From the NCBI GenBank assembly GCA_020205615.1, contig JAINUW010000697.1:310001-374000 (forward strand): a stretch of 64,000 nt of DNA. Direction: 5' to 3'. The notes beneath the pieces were generated by a model. It had not been told where the DNA came from, searched no databases, and worked only from the letters and a program-made list of their open reading frames with translations. The position numbers were made by a program, and so were the translations under genes. Origin of the DNA: Panax quinquefolius. Its lineage: Eukaryota; Streptophyta; Magnoliopsida; Apiales; Araliaceae. Numbering within the stretch: the first letter of the stretch is position 1; every line of letters begins with the position of its first letter. This document shows positions 1 through 11,088 of the stretch, piece after piece.

Positions 1-338
1 ATTAAAATATACTAATCATTATTCGAGTTTGTTAATTAGGATTAATATTTTCTAATTAAAATTACTAATTTAGCAATTAGGTTTCTTGATCATGCATTAG
101 GGTTTATAACCCAGGAATTAGGGTTTCTGAATTATTTAGAAAATCTAATTAATCATTAGTGTTATCCCTAATTAGGTTTGTAATAAAAATACACAAACCT
201 TATACATAGCATTTAAATTTCCAAATTAGGATTTTAATATCCGAATTAGGGTTTCAAATTCTCGGAACTGAAATTACGGTTTTCCAGAATCGGTTTCTAG
301 GGTTTCTTAGCAGTCGTTATGGTTTTCTAACTGAACGT
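1..338. repeat. AT-rich degenerate AATTAGGGTTT-type repeat
   Basis: No coding potential. The short motif AATTAGGGTTT recurs with variation. The same style of sequence fills 24700-25450 inside element C, so this may be a fragment of a C-like LTR. It ends abruptly at about 338, where chromovirus integrase sequence begins. Confidence 0.5.
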
Positions 339-1227
339 TGACCCAAGATTTACTTCAAGATTTTGGGTTAGCTTGCAAAAAGCTATGGGTACGGATTTAC
401 GGTTCAGTTCGGCATACCATCCTCAAACGGACGGACAATCAGAGAGGACTATTCAAACTCTTGAAGATCTATTAAGACTTTGTGTTCTCGTTTTCAAAGG
501 GAGTTGGGATAAGTACCTACCATTGGTGGAATTCTCCTACTACAACAGTTATCAGGCAAGTAAAGGTGTGGCTCCATTTGAAGCATTGTATGGACGAAAG
601 TATCGCTCTCTAGTATGTTGGGATGAGGTAGGAGAAGCAACATTGTTGGGAATAGAGTTGGTACGAATGACTACAGAGAAGATCCAAACGATTCGACAAC
701 GTATACAAACGACACAGGATCGACAAAAGAGTTATGCGGATCTTCATCGAAAGGACGTGGAATTTAGTATTGGGGATCACGTATTGTTGCGTTTGGCTCC
801 ATGGAAGGGAGTTACAAGATTTGGGAAGAGAGGAAAGCTCAATCCATGATTTATTGGTCCATTTCAGATTCTTAACCGAGTAAGAAATGTGGCCTATAGA
901 CTCGCGTTACCTCCAAGTATGTCTCGTGTTCATAATGTTTTTCATATATCTGTGCTTCGTAAATATGTGAAAGACCCGAACCACGTCATTGAGTTAGAAC
1001 CGGACGAGATAGCCGAAGACTTAACATACGAAGAGGTACCTGTCAAGATCTTGGATAGGAAGGAGCATGTCCTACGCACGAAGGTCATACCACAAGTTAA
1101 AGTTTTGTGAAGAAACCATGCTATTGAGGAAATGACTTGGGAGTTAGAAACGGAAATGAAAGCGAGGTATCCTCATCTTTTTGAAACACCAGGTACGTAC
1201 ATCAATTTCGAGGATGAAATTTCATAA
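339..1227 (+). pseudogene. 5'-truncated chromovirus pol: integrase C-terminal half plus chromodomain
   Basis: Near-identical to 7478-8366 of element A. It starts inside the integrase core just before the second catalytic Asp region, includes the [12 protein letters not shown] segment with the catalytic Glu, then the integrase C-terminal region and a chromodomain-like tail ([19 protein letters not shown]). It ends at a TAA at 1225-1227 next to a purine-rich tract. In-frame stops occur at about 847 (CGA to TGA) and 1108 (TGG to TGA) relative to sister copies. Everything upstream in pol and gag is absent. It joins directly to the LTR at 1239, so that LTR is the 3' LTR of this truncated copy. Confidence 0.9.
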
Positions 1228-2590
1228 GGAGGGGAGGTTGTAAGACCCCAAATTATTATAAATAAAATTAAATTTCCTCTATTTATTATTTTGAAATAGT
1301 AAGGGTTGATTTGATTAATGTGGTTAGTTTTGGGTAAAATGCGCAAATATTTTAAATAAGCATGTGGTTATAAAATATTCATTTTTTTATCGGAGAATAT
1401 TCATTTGGTCGTGAAATATTCTTACTGTCGGGGAATATTTGTATGACGGCGCAGCCTTGTGTGGGCCCCATAATGGAAAGAGATTGGATGAAGAAAACGA
1501 CAAGTATAAGTTGTTTATAAATAACGGACAGTAGTTGTTCTCAAGTAATACTGTTTGAATACCCTATGGTTAAAACACAAGAATATCTATTGACAAGAGT
1601 AAAGATTACACCAATTATTGATTCTTACGTAAGAAGGCACTACTCAATAATTGTTACTGAATAATTATCGCTCAAAGTATTTTATTTTATTTTATTGATT
1701 CAATAATTGTTGCATTGATATTCTATATTACTATTGTTTCAATAATTGTCACTACACATTATTTTCCATTATCGAAGAAATAATTCATATTATCTGAATA
1801 ATATTATTAGATAACATTATTGGTAATGTCTAGAAAGTTCTGTCTAAGGAGAGGTTTGGTCACCTAATCGCTGGCGCCAAGAAGGAGAAATCCTTATTAG
1901 AAAGCCCCTCCTTCCAGGAACCGCTTTTTGGTTTCAAGATTGTGATTCTCGTAATATTATTTGTGAATAATTAATTATTGATTTATATGATAGGAAAATA
2001 TTCATTTTATGTGGATATAGATGGAGAAATTTTTTAAAGTGACAATTGTTGAAAATCAATATTTTATCTTTTCTGATAAAATAATATTTTATTATATTAT
2101 TATAATATAATAATGATGATATTTTTACAACGAATGTTGGATATATGAGTATATGAGGAGGAAGAGTATTTTGTGGCATTAAATGATTAACACATGTTTT
2201 GTGTGTCGGTGGACCCCAATAATTGACCGAAATTTGATTACAACCTGTAAAATCGCCTGTTTGTGGATTTCGGTCAATTTCTATTTGAAATTTGGAAAAA
2301 CTTCAACTTACAAAGTTGTAGAGAATGAAATTTCCTATGGAAAAGACATGTGGTTCAAATTTTTCTGATAAAAGGGCTATTTATTATGAATTATTGAAGT
2401 TCCGAAGTTCTGAAATAATTGATTTTTGAAAGTTTTAATTATTTTTAATTACAAAATCGTTTTTTTGCTTGGTGGGCTACATTAAACATGTGCAAGGTGG
2501 CTGGATTCAGATTCAAGAGGCGGGCTTGACAATTTTGTAAATATAATTATATTATATTAAATTTTCTGCTTTGGTGTTCTAAGCAATTTC

Positions 2591-2600
2591 CTATAAATAG
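2591..2600 (+). promoter_or_regulatory. LTR TATA box
   Basis: CTATAAATAG in the middle of the LTR, conserved in sister LTRs (9737-9746; reverse complement at 47476-47485). It probably sets the start of the R region; the start site itself is inferred. Confidence 0.6.
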
Positions 2601-2879
2601 GGTGCTTAGGTTAGAATTGAAAATCACACCAAAAACTGAAGTTTTCTCTCTATTTCTCTCTCGATAGATTGAGCATATTTTTGTGAGTATTCTAGTACTT
2701 TGAGTATTGCTATATAAGGCAAGTTCTTTCAAAGACTATATCCAAAGATTCCAAATGTAAGTTCTATCCTTTTCGAGGTAAGGGATGTTATTTTCTTCGA
2801 AGTGATATTGATTCTTCAATATCATTACGCCGAAATATTGGTTGGAACTTTTTATCAAATTTGGAACTTTTTTTTTTCA

Positions 2880-3065
2880 TGTTATTCATGAGTTACTATT
2901 CATGAGTTACTATTCACGAGTTATTATTCATGAGTTACTATTCACTTAAGCATGATGATTTTTTTATAAAATTTCTATCTTTTAGTGTCTGAGTTACTAT
3001 TCACATATACTAAGACTATTCACGATACTAAGACTATTCACTAATCACACGACACTATTCGTAAA
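2880..3065 (+). repeat. TTACTATTCAYGAG minisatellite in LTR
   Basis: Tandem copies of a 14-15 bp unit, TTACTATTCATGAG or TTACTATTCACGAG, becoming irregular toward the right. The same array is at 10024-10165 in the sister LTR, in element G at 43265-43378, and in reverse complement in the F and H LTRs. Confidence 0.8.
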
Positions 3066-3289
3066 AAAATTAAATTTTCTTTTCATCGTCCAAAATATCT
3101 ATTATGGATACTAGCTTTGATTGTATCCATGTTTTGATCATTCTTGAATTTTACTCCACTATGATTATTTAAGAGGTATTTTGGACATGGAATAGTTTAA
3201 ATACTAATCCTTAATATTTATTCTTTTGTTTCAATCGGATTCGCTTTTCTTTAAAATATTTTCATCATCCTCCATCCTAAATGATGATA

Positions 3290-3435
3290 TAATTGAATAT
3301 CTTTGGCTTTGTGTAGTAAAAGATTAATGATTTTCGATGAATATCTTTCGCTCAGTAGTGCAAAGATGAACAGTGTTTAGATGAACATGATCAATCGATG
3401 AATATCTTCGCCTCAGTAGTGCAAAGATGAATATT
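3290..3435 (+). repeat. LTR minisatellite, GAATATCTTTGGC...GTGCAAAGATGA unit
   Basis: About three copies of a unit of roughly 45-60 bp with the core GAATATCTTTGGCC followed by GTAGTGCAAAGATGA. It is present in every chromovirus LTR of the window with different copy number. Confidence 0.75.
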
Positions 3436-3988
3436 TGATTTCAGTTATATATTGATGAATTTATGAGGATAAACGATAGACGATAAACTTTTAAATTCAT
3501 ATATAGAAGATAGTAGATTTCATTCTCTACTTAACTCTTCTAATGAATTATTATTTCAAATTGTGAATATTGATTTAAAACTTGTTGTCTATCAGATTCT
3601 ATTAGATTTTTCCTCGTTGAAGACTAACGATAATTTGTTCTATATTATCTTGGTCATAATGTTCTTTATCGGGCTAGTTGAGCTCACCCTTTTCCTTGTT
3701 GTTCCATTTTTTTCTTCTCGTGAGGCTAGAATGTAATGCAGTACTAGCTCTGGGTGTGGAATGATGGTTCTAGAAAGTGGTTCTAGTAGTCCTCAATATT
3801 CGTAAAAATAGTGTATCAATAATTGTAATGAGGACTTATTTGAGTGTGGATATTGTCTAGATGACAATATTTGTATTTAAACTCACAGCTTTTTATGTCA
3901 GTATTAATAAAGTTGTAGTTGTTTTTCGCATCATGTATTTTGACGACTCGTAATGGGTGTCAGATACCTATTTTGGGGGCGCCATAGT

Positions 3989-4000
3989 TGGTATCAAAGC
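3989..4000 (+). other. Primer binding site, initiator tRNA-Met type
   Basis: TGGTATCAAAGC two bases after the LTR. Sister elements carry TGGTATCAGAGC, the complement of the initiator tRNA-Met 3' end, so one base has changed. Confidence 0.8.
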
Positions 4001-4172
4001 TTAGGATATGATCTCCATGGAGACCGGGAATAGTAACTAGAGGGGAGAGACGAGTAAATCCTTCGCTAGTGTGTTCTACCTAAGCTTATTTGTTGGGCTC
4101 ATTATAATATAGGGTATTATGTGATTTGTTAAATTATTTAATTAACCCTTGTTTTATGGCAAGATTTTGAGA

Positions 4173-5345
4173 ATGTCAACGAGAATATTAACGGTGGAGT
4201 TAATGAGACCGTGGAGACGCCTGTACTCACCAACGAGGAAAACGTAACAACAGCCGGGCAATGTTCCTCCTGTAAACAACACCACTGATCAGACAATGAA
4301 CGATGGGATGTTTAGGAGCTTTTTGCAGTTCATGCAAAACCAAACGAGGGAGACTCGTGTACAGAATATGGGTGGAGATGATAGCAAACGCTTGGGCTTG
4401 TCACAAACCAAGCAGCTTCAAAGAGTTGGGACCACCGAATTTATTGAAAGTTCGGATCCGATCAAGGCAGAGACGTGGGTTAAACAAATTACCAAGATAT
4501 TCGATTTTTGGGATGCACGGAGGAACAGAAGGTTCCATTCGCCACCTTTATGTTCCGGTGGCGAGGCGACTCATCGTGGGAGTCTCATGGAAGCATACAC
4601 ATCCACCAAGACTCAAAGATGTCTTGGGAGATATTTCAGAAACTGCTCAATGACAAGTAATTTCCGAAAGTATTTCATCTATATGAAGGAGGTAGAGTTT
4701 ATTAGGATCGAGTAGAATAACATGACGGTGTCCCAAAGACGAGGCGAAGTTTGCAGAGTTGTCCGTGTTTGCACCTCATTTGGTGGAGAATGAAGAACGA
4801 TGACGCGGATGTTTCGAGAGGTTTGAAACCCCAGATACGCCAATATCTCATTTCTCATAAATTTCTCTCTATTCAGATGTTGTCAATGTGGCTCAATTAT
4901 TAGAGCGAGATAACGAGTACGGCCAACCGAGGGACCACAACCAGATCATACCTATGATGATGAGTCATGAGAACAACGATAACCAAACGGAGAAAGAAAA
5001 AAATACGGACAAGAGCGGCAACCACACTGGTGGTAATCGTGGCCATGAAAATAGAAGAAGCGAGTCGGGGGAGATTTTAAAAAGAGGAGATTCAACAATG
5101 ACAATGTGAAGACGACAGCACTAGCAGCAACGGGTTCCAAGGGAGGAGAACGACCACCGATTATATGCTATAAATACAGAAAAGAAGGACATATCATTCA
5201 AACCGCCCAGCAGCTTTAAGGTATATTATAATTGTGGAAAGGAAGGGCATATCGCCGAGATCGAGATTGCACTATTGCGTAAACCAAGTCCAAATGGGAT
5301 GGTGACTCAAAAGGTCATCTAGAAAAGTCAAAGTCAACTGTTTCG
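4173..5345 (+). pseudogene. gag: Chromovirus gag, frameshifted
   Basis: The start codon at 4173 (MST...) matches the gag start of F and H, then the frame is lost. Recognisable gag capsid pieces include MNDGMFRSFLQFMQNQTRET (from about 4296), KAETWVKQITKIF (about 4470-4505) and AQLLERDNEYGQPRDHNQ (4888 onward). Two CCHC zinc knuckles that bind genomic RNA follow at about 5160-5270 ([11 protein letters not shown] is clear, the first is damaged). At least four frameshifts or stops separate the pieces. It would encode the nucleocapsid and capsid of the retrotransposon particle but cannot be translated whole. Confidence 0.85.
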
Positions 5346-5360
5346 GAAGAGCGTTTTGTC

Positions 5361-5770
5361 GTGACTAGTCAACATGCGAGGAACCCAAATAAGGTGATCA
5401 ACGGTAAGTTAATCATAAATTCATGCGAAGTTTATACATTACTAGATACCGGTGCTACCCATTCATTTATCTCTCCTGCTTGTGCTCAACGTTTAAACTT
5501 GACTCTGGAGAAATTAGACTTTGACCTATCTTTGGAAACTCCGTTAGGAGAAACTTTTATCACATCCACTATTTATAAATCTTGTTGATCCATGTTGGCA
5601 CCATCACATCACCTGTTGATCTTATCTCTTTAAAGATACTTGTTTTTGATATGATTTTAGGGATTGATTGGTTAACTACTCATCATGCCAAATTGATTGC
5701 TTTTGTAAGGTTGTTAGTTTTCATATTCCTAAGCAACCTGTTATTCGAATTTAAGCAACCAAACCATTGA
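5361..5770 (+). pseudogene. Chromovirus retropepsin (protease domain)
   Basis: An aspartic protease domain with catalytic motif LLDTGATHSFIS at about 5442-5477, followed by the LTLEKLDFDLS and [11 protein letters not shown] segments. A stop at 5586-5588 splits it from the next piece (LILVFD-type IDWLTTHHAK), which holds the flap and C-terminal part. The enzyme would cleave the Gag-Pol polyprotein. The catalytic triad is present but the frame is broken. Confidence 0.85.
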
Positions 5771-5873
5771 AATCAAACTCTTTCATATCAAGCCGTAAAG
5801 TCATTCGTTTATTGAAAAACAGATGTCAAGCTTTCTTAGCCATGTTATGGACTTGAACAAAAATACGTAAGAT

Positions 5874-6690
5874 TTGAATGATATTTCTGTTGTTAGTAAA
5901 TTTCCTGACGTATTTCCTAAAAAATTTCCTGGCCTACTCCTAGAGCGTGATATTGAATTTTGTATCGACTTTGAACCTGGTACAAAACCCATTTCTAAAA
6001 TCTCATATCGAATGGCTCCTATTGAACTTCAGGTGTTAAAAACCCAACTACAGAAGTTGATAACTGAGCCTCTATCTGATGACTTCTTTTGTGGAATGCA
6101 CCGAAGCCAGACTCTCCGTAGGGGACGCCATATTCGTGCGATAGTAAACTGATAGGTGTCATTGTGATGTGCTATCTAAGGTTGGGATATGAGTTACAGT
6201 TGAGAGCAACCTAAGTCGGTAATCAAAATACGTAGTTGTCTAGGCTTAGTTGGTTATTATCAGAGATTGTGGAAGGATTTTCTCGAATCGCTACTCCGTT
6301 AACTCAGCTGACTCGTAAAGATACAAAATTCGTATGGAGCGAGGAATGCGAGAAGAGTTTCCAAGATCTCAAGAGAAGACTCATTTCGGCACTTGTTTTG
6401 ACAATACCATCTGGTGCGGATGGATTTGTTATCTACAGCGATGCTTCGGGCAAAGAGTTAGGATGTGTTCTCATGCAACGTGGGAAAGTCATAGCCTATG
6501 CCTCGCGATAACTTAAAGAATATGAGAGGAATTATCCTACTCATGATCTAGAGTTGACAGCAGTCATTTTCGCACTAAACATCTAGAGGCACTATCTATA
6601 TGGGGAGAAAGTGGAGATATATTCAAACCATAAAAGCCTCAAATATTTCTTCACCCAAAAAGAACTCAATATGCGGCAATGACGTTGGCT
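5874..6690 (+). pseudogene. RT/RNase H remnant with RT catalytic core deleted
   Basis: 5874-6058 encodes the linker and first RT residues (SKFPDVFPKKFPGL, KPISKISYRMAP). The sequence then leaves homology at about 6058 and returns at about 6200 in the RT-RNase H connection. Compared with element H (about 53140 to 52545) roughly 590 bp are gone, including the segments carrying all three catalytic aspartates ([10 protein letters not shown] and FIDDILIYS). They are replaced by about 140 bp of unrelated filler. RNase H follows with [17 protein letters not shown] at 6430-6480 and stops at about 6508 and in 6580-6590. The element cannot make reverse transcriptase. Confidence 0.88.
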
Positions 6691-6694
6691 TGAT

Positions 6695-8366
6695 TTGTTG
6701 AAAGATTATGACCATACCATTCAATACCATCTTGGAAAAGCGAACGTGGTAGCTGACGCGTTGAGTAGAAGATCATATACGGGAATGAGTGCGATGTTGT
6801 TAAAACAAAGGCCCATTTTGTGTGATTTACAAAAGATGAAGATAGAATTCAAGACTCCGTGTACCCATGCAATGATGTCAAGTATACGCATAGAACCGAC
6901 TTTAATCGAAAAAGTTAAAGTTGCTCAAGCCACAGATTCAGAGCTGATGCGTATGAAGAAGAAAGTACAAGAAATTACTATTCCAGAAGTAAGAATTGAT
7001 GAAGAAGGAATACTTCGAGTCCACTCCAGACTTTGTGTTCCTAACGATTTTGACTTGAAGCATAGAATCATGATGGAGGCACACAACACACCGTTTACAA
7101 TCCATCCTGGGAGTACCAAAATGTATCATGATCTTCGACATACATTTTGGTGGAACAATATGAAGAGAGAGATTGCGAAGTTTATATTGAGGTGTTTAAC
7201 TTGTCAACGTGTAAAGGCGGAGCATCAAGTGCCAAAAGGTCCATTGCAACCACTTGAGATTCCGAAATGGAAGTGGGAAAACATTACCATGGATTTCGTT
7301 ACGGGTCTTCCCACGGTTTCTCAAGGCATAAATGCGATTTGGGTTATTGTTGATAGATTAACCAAGTCTGCCCATTTCTTACCGATACAAGAGACTTATT
7401 CCCTTGAACGTCTTACTAGTATGTACGTGAATGAGATTCTGAGGTTGCATGGCATGTCAGTATCCATAGTTTCAGATCGTGACCCAAGATTTACTTTAAG
7501 ATTTTGGGTTATCTTGCAAAAAGCTATGGGTACGGATTTACGGTTCAGTTTGGCATACCATCCTCAAACGGACGGACAATCAGAGAGGACTATTCAAACT
7601 CTTGAAGATCTATTAAGACTTTGTGTCCTCGATTTCAAAGGGAGTTGGGATAAGTACCTACCATTGGTGGAATTCTCCTACAACAACAGTTATCAGGCAA
7701 GTATAGGTGTGGGTCCATTTGAAGCATTGTATGGACGAAAGTGTCGCTCTCCAGTATGTTGGGATGAGGTAGGAGAAGCAACGTTGTTGGGACCAGAGTT
7801 GGTACGAATGACTATAGAGAAGATCCAAACGATTCGATAACGTATACAAATGGCACAGGATCGACAAAAGAGTTATGCGGATCTTCATCGAAAGGACGTG
7901 GAATTTAGTATTGGGGATCATGTATTGTTGCGTGTGGCTCCATGGAAGGGAGTTACAAGATTTGGGAAGAGAGGAAAGCTCAATCTACGATTTATTGGTC
8001 CATTTAGATTCTTGACCGAGTAAGAAATGTGGCCTATAGACTCGCGTTACCTCCAAGTATGTCTCGTGTTCATAATATTTTTCATATATCTGTGCTTCGT
8101 AAATATGTGAAAGACCTGAACCACGTCATTGAGTTAGAACCGGACGAGATAGTCGAAGACTTAACGTACGAAGAGGTACCTGTCAAGATCTTGGATAGGA
8201 AGGAGCATGTCCTACGCACGAAGGTCATACCACAAGTTAAAGTTTTGTGAAGAAACCATGCTATTAAGGAAATGACCTGGGAGTTGGAAACAAAAATGAA
8301 AGCGAGGTATCCTCATCTTTTGAAATACCAGGTACGTACGTTAATTTCGAGGACGAAATTTCATAA
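6695..8366 (+). pseudogene. RNase H end, integrase and chromodomain of element A
   Basis: The ORF at 6695-7840 encodes the RNase H tail ([12 protein letters not shown]), the HHCC zinc domain (HNTPFTIHPGSTKMYHDLRH, CLTCQRVKAEH) and the integrase core with the D,D,E residues in [16 protein letters not shown] and DGQSERT. A CAA-to-TAA change at about 7838 ends the ORF. The same frame continues to LRVAPWKGV, and after a one-base loss near 8010 the chromodomain tail runs 8029-8250, with a TGG-to-TGA stop at about 8248. The native stop is at 8364-8366. The chromodomain would direct insertion to heterochromatin in this family. Confidence 0.9.
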
Positions 8367-9736
8367 GGAGGGGAGGTTGTAAGACCCCAAATTATTATAA
8401 ATAAAATTAAATTTCCTCTATTTATTATTTTGAAATAGTAAGGGTTGATTTGATTAATGTGGTTAGTTGTGGGTAAAATACGCAAATATTTTAAATAAGC
8501 AAGTGGTTATAAAATATTCATTTTTTTATCGGAGAATATTCGTTTGGTCGTGGAATATTCTTACGATGCTTGGGAATATTAAACGACGGTGGCCAATGAC
8601 CTTGTGTGGGCCCCATAACTGAAAAAGCGATTGGATGAAGAAAATGACAAGTATATGTTGTTTATAAATAACTGGCAGAAATTATTACGATTATCACTTG
8701 TTGGAATACCCGGTGGTTAAAAACAAGAATGTCTGGCGTTGCACAATAGTAGCACAGTATTGCACCAATTATTGATTCTTACGTGAAGAAGGCACTACTC
8801 AATAATTATTACAAAGAATTATTATTCAAGATTTTATTTTATTGATTCAATAATTGTTGCATTGATATTCTATATTATCGTTATTTCAATAATTGTCACT
8901 ACACAAGATTTTCCATTATCGAAGCAATAATTCATATTATCTGAATAATATTATTAGATAACATTATTGGCAATGTCTAGAAAGTTCTCGCCTAAGGAGA
9001 GGTTTGGTCACCTAATTGCCAATGAAGTAGAAATCCTTATTAGAAAGCCCCTCTTCCGGAACCCGCACTGGGTCAGTTTGATGTATTGTGATTCGTAATA
9101 TTATTTGTGAATAATTAATTATTGATTTATATGATGAGAAAAATATTCATTTTATGTGGATATAGATGGAGAAAATTTTTAAAGTGACAATTGTTGAAAA
9201 TCGATATTTTATCTTTTCTGATAAAATAATATTTTATTATATTATTATAATATAATAATGATGATATTTTTACAATGAATGTTGGATATATGAGTATATG
9301 AGGAGGAAGAGTATTTTGTGGCATTAAATGATTAACACATGTTTTGTGTGTCGGTGGACCCCAATAATTGACCGAAATTTGATTACAACCTGTAAAATCG
9401 CCTGTTTGTGGGTTTCGGTCAATTTCTGTTTGAAATTTGGAAAAACTTAAACTTACAAAGTTGTAGAGAATGAAATTTCCTATGGAAAAGACACGTGGTT
9501 CAAATTTTTCTGATAAAAGGGCTATTTATTATGAATTATTGAAGTTCTGAAGTTCTGAAATAATTGATTTTTGAAAGTTTTAATTATTTTTAATTACAAA
9601 ATCGTTTTTTTTGCTTGGTGGGCTGTATTAAACATGTGCAAGGTGGCTGAATTCAGATTCAAGAGGTGGGCTTGCCAATTTTGTAAACATAATTATATTA
9701 TATTAAATTTTCTGCTTTGGTGTATTAAGCAATTTC

Positions 9737-9746
9737 CTATAAATAG
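9737..9746 (+). promoter_or_regulatory. LTR TATA box
   Basis: CTATAAATAG at the position equivalent to 2591-2600 in the other LTR. Confidence 0.6.
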
Positions 9747-10023
9747 GGTGCTTAGGTTAGAATTGAAAATCACACCAGAAACTGAAGTTTTCTCTCTATT
9801 TCTCTCTCGATATATTGAGCGTATTTTTGTGAGTATTCTAGTACTTTGAGTATTGCTATATGGTGCAAGTTCTTCAAAGACTATATATCTAGTATTCAAA
9901 TGTAAGTTCTATCCTTTTGAGGTAAGTGGATGTTATTTTCTTCGTAAGTGATATTATTTCTTCAATATCATTACGCCAAAATATTGGTTGGAACTTTTTA
10001 TCAAATTTGGAATTTTTCATGTG

Positions 10024-10165
10024 GGGTTACTATTCATGAGTTACTATTCACGAGTTACTATTCATAAGTTACTATTCATGAAGCATGATGATTTTTTATG
10101 AAATTTCCATCTTTTAGTGTCGGAGTTACTATTCACGATACTTAGACTATTCACATCTAATCAAC
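10024..10165 (+). repeat. TTACTATTCAYGAG minisatellite in LTR
   Basis: The same array as 2880-3065 but with fewer units. The copy number difference between the two LTRs reflects change after insertion. Confidence 0.75.
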
Positions 10166-10399
10166 ACTATTCACGTAAAAATTAAATTTTGTTTTTCGTC
10201 CAAAATATCTATTATGGATACTAGCTTTGATTGTATCCATGTTTTGATCATTCCTGAATTTTACTCCATTATGATTATTTAAGAGGTATTTTTGGACATG
10301 GAATAGTTAAAATACTTAATCCTTAATATTTATTCTTTTGTTTCACTGGATTCGTTTTCTTTAAAATATTTTTCATCATCCTCCGTCCTAAATGATGAT

Positions 10400-10545
10400 A
10401 TAATTGAATATCTTTGGCCAGTAGTGCAAAGATTATTGTTTTTTGATGAATATCTTTGGCTCGTAGTGCAAAGATGAACATGTGTTTAGATGAACATGAC
10501 CAACTGATGAATATCTTTGGCCTGTAGTGCAAAGATGAATATTTG
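10400..10545 (+). repeat. LTR minisatellite, GTAGTGCAAAGATGA unit
   Basis: Three units equivalent to 3290-3435. A minus-strand ORF here (10323-10532) only reflects the repeat. Confidence 0.7.
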
Positions 10546-11088
10546 ATTTCAGTTATATATTGATTGATGTTACAGGGATAAAAGATAGACGATGAACTTT
10601 TAAATTCATATATAGAAGATAGTAGATTTCATTCTCTACTTAACTCTTCTAATGAATTATTATTTCCGTTGCGAATATTGATTTAAAACTTGTTGTCTAT
10701 TGTATTCTATTAGATTTTTTCCTGTTGAAAACTAACGATAATTTTTTCTATATTATCTTGGTCATAATGTTCTTTACTGGGCTAGTTGAGCTCACCCTTT
10801 TCCTTGTTGTTCCATTTTTCTTCTCAGGAGGCGAGAATGTAGCGAGTACTAGTCGGGGTGTGGAATGATGGTTCTAGAAAGTGGTTCTAGTAGTCCTCAC
10901 TATTCTGTAAAAATAGTGTATCAATAATTGTAATGAGGACTTATTTGAATGTGGATATTGTCTAGATGACAATATTTGTATTTAAACTCACAGTTTTTAT
11001 GTTATATTAATAAAGTTGTAGTTGTTTCTGTACCATGTAGTTTAACGACTAAGAATGGGTGTTGTATACCTATTTTGGGGGTGTCACA

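Larger units (their letters stand above)
1239..3986 (+). mobile_element. Chromovirus LTR shared by truncated copy and element A
   Basis: Starts TGTAAGACCCC after the polypurine tract AAGGAGGGGAGG (1226-1237) and ends where a tRNA-Met-type primer binding site begins. It is about 2748 bp and closely matches the LTR at 8378-11088. The end reads GCCATA where sister LTRs read GTCACA. It contains a TATA box, a TTACTATTCA minisatellite and a GAATATCTTTGGC-type minisatellite. It serves as 3' LTR of the fragment at 339-1238 and 5' LTR of element A. Confidence 0.88.
3987..8377 (+). mobile_element. Element A internal region (Ty3/gypsy chromovirus, Tekay/Del-like)
   Basis: Lies between two matching LTRs. 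Order is primer binding site, gag, zinc knuckles, protease, RT remnant, RNase H, integrase, chromodomain, polypurine tract, which is the Ty3/gypsy order. The chromodomain-like C-terminus and initiator-Met primer site point to a chromovirus; Tekay/Del is my best guess. It is about 4.4 kb against about 4.8 kb in sister element F because the RT core is missing. Confidence 0.85.
8378..11088 (+). mobile_element. 3' LTR of element A
   Basis: Begins TGTAAGACCCC after polypurine tract AAGGAGGGGAGG and ends GGGTGTCACA at 11088; 2711 bp. It differs from 1239-3986 by scattered substitutions and small indels. No TSD can be tested because the left end of the tandem copy is missing; the flank after it begins ACTCT. 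Confidence 0.88.

Noticed and set aside
1239..11088. TSD for element A
   Set aside because: The 3' flank starts ACTCT but the left boundary is internal to a tandem copy, so no TSD can be assigned.
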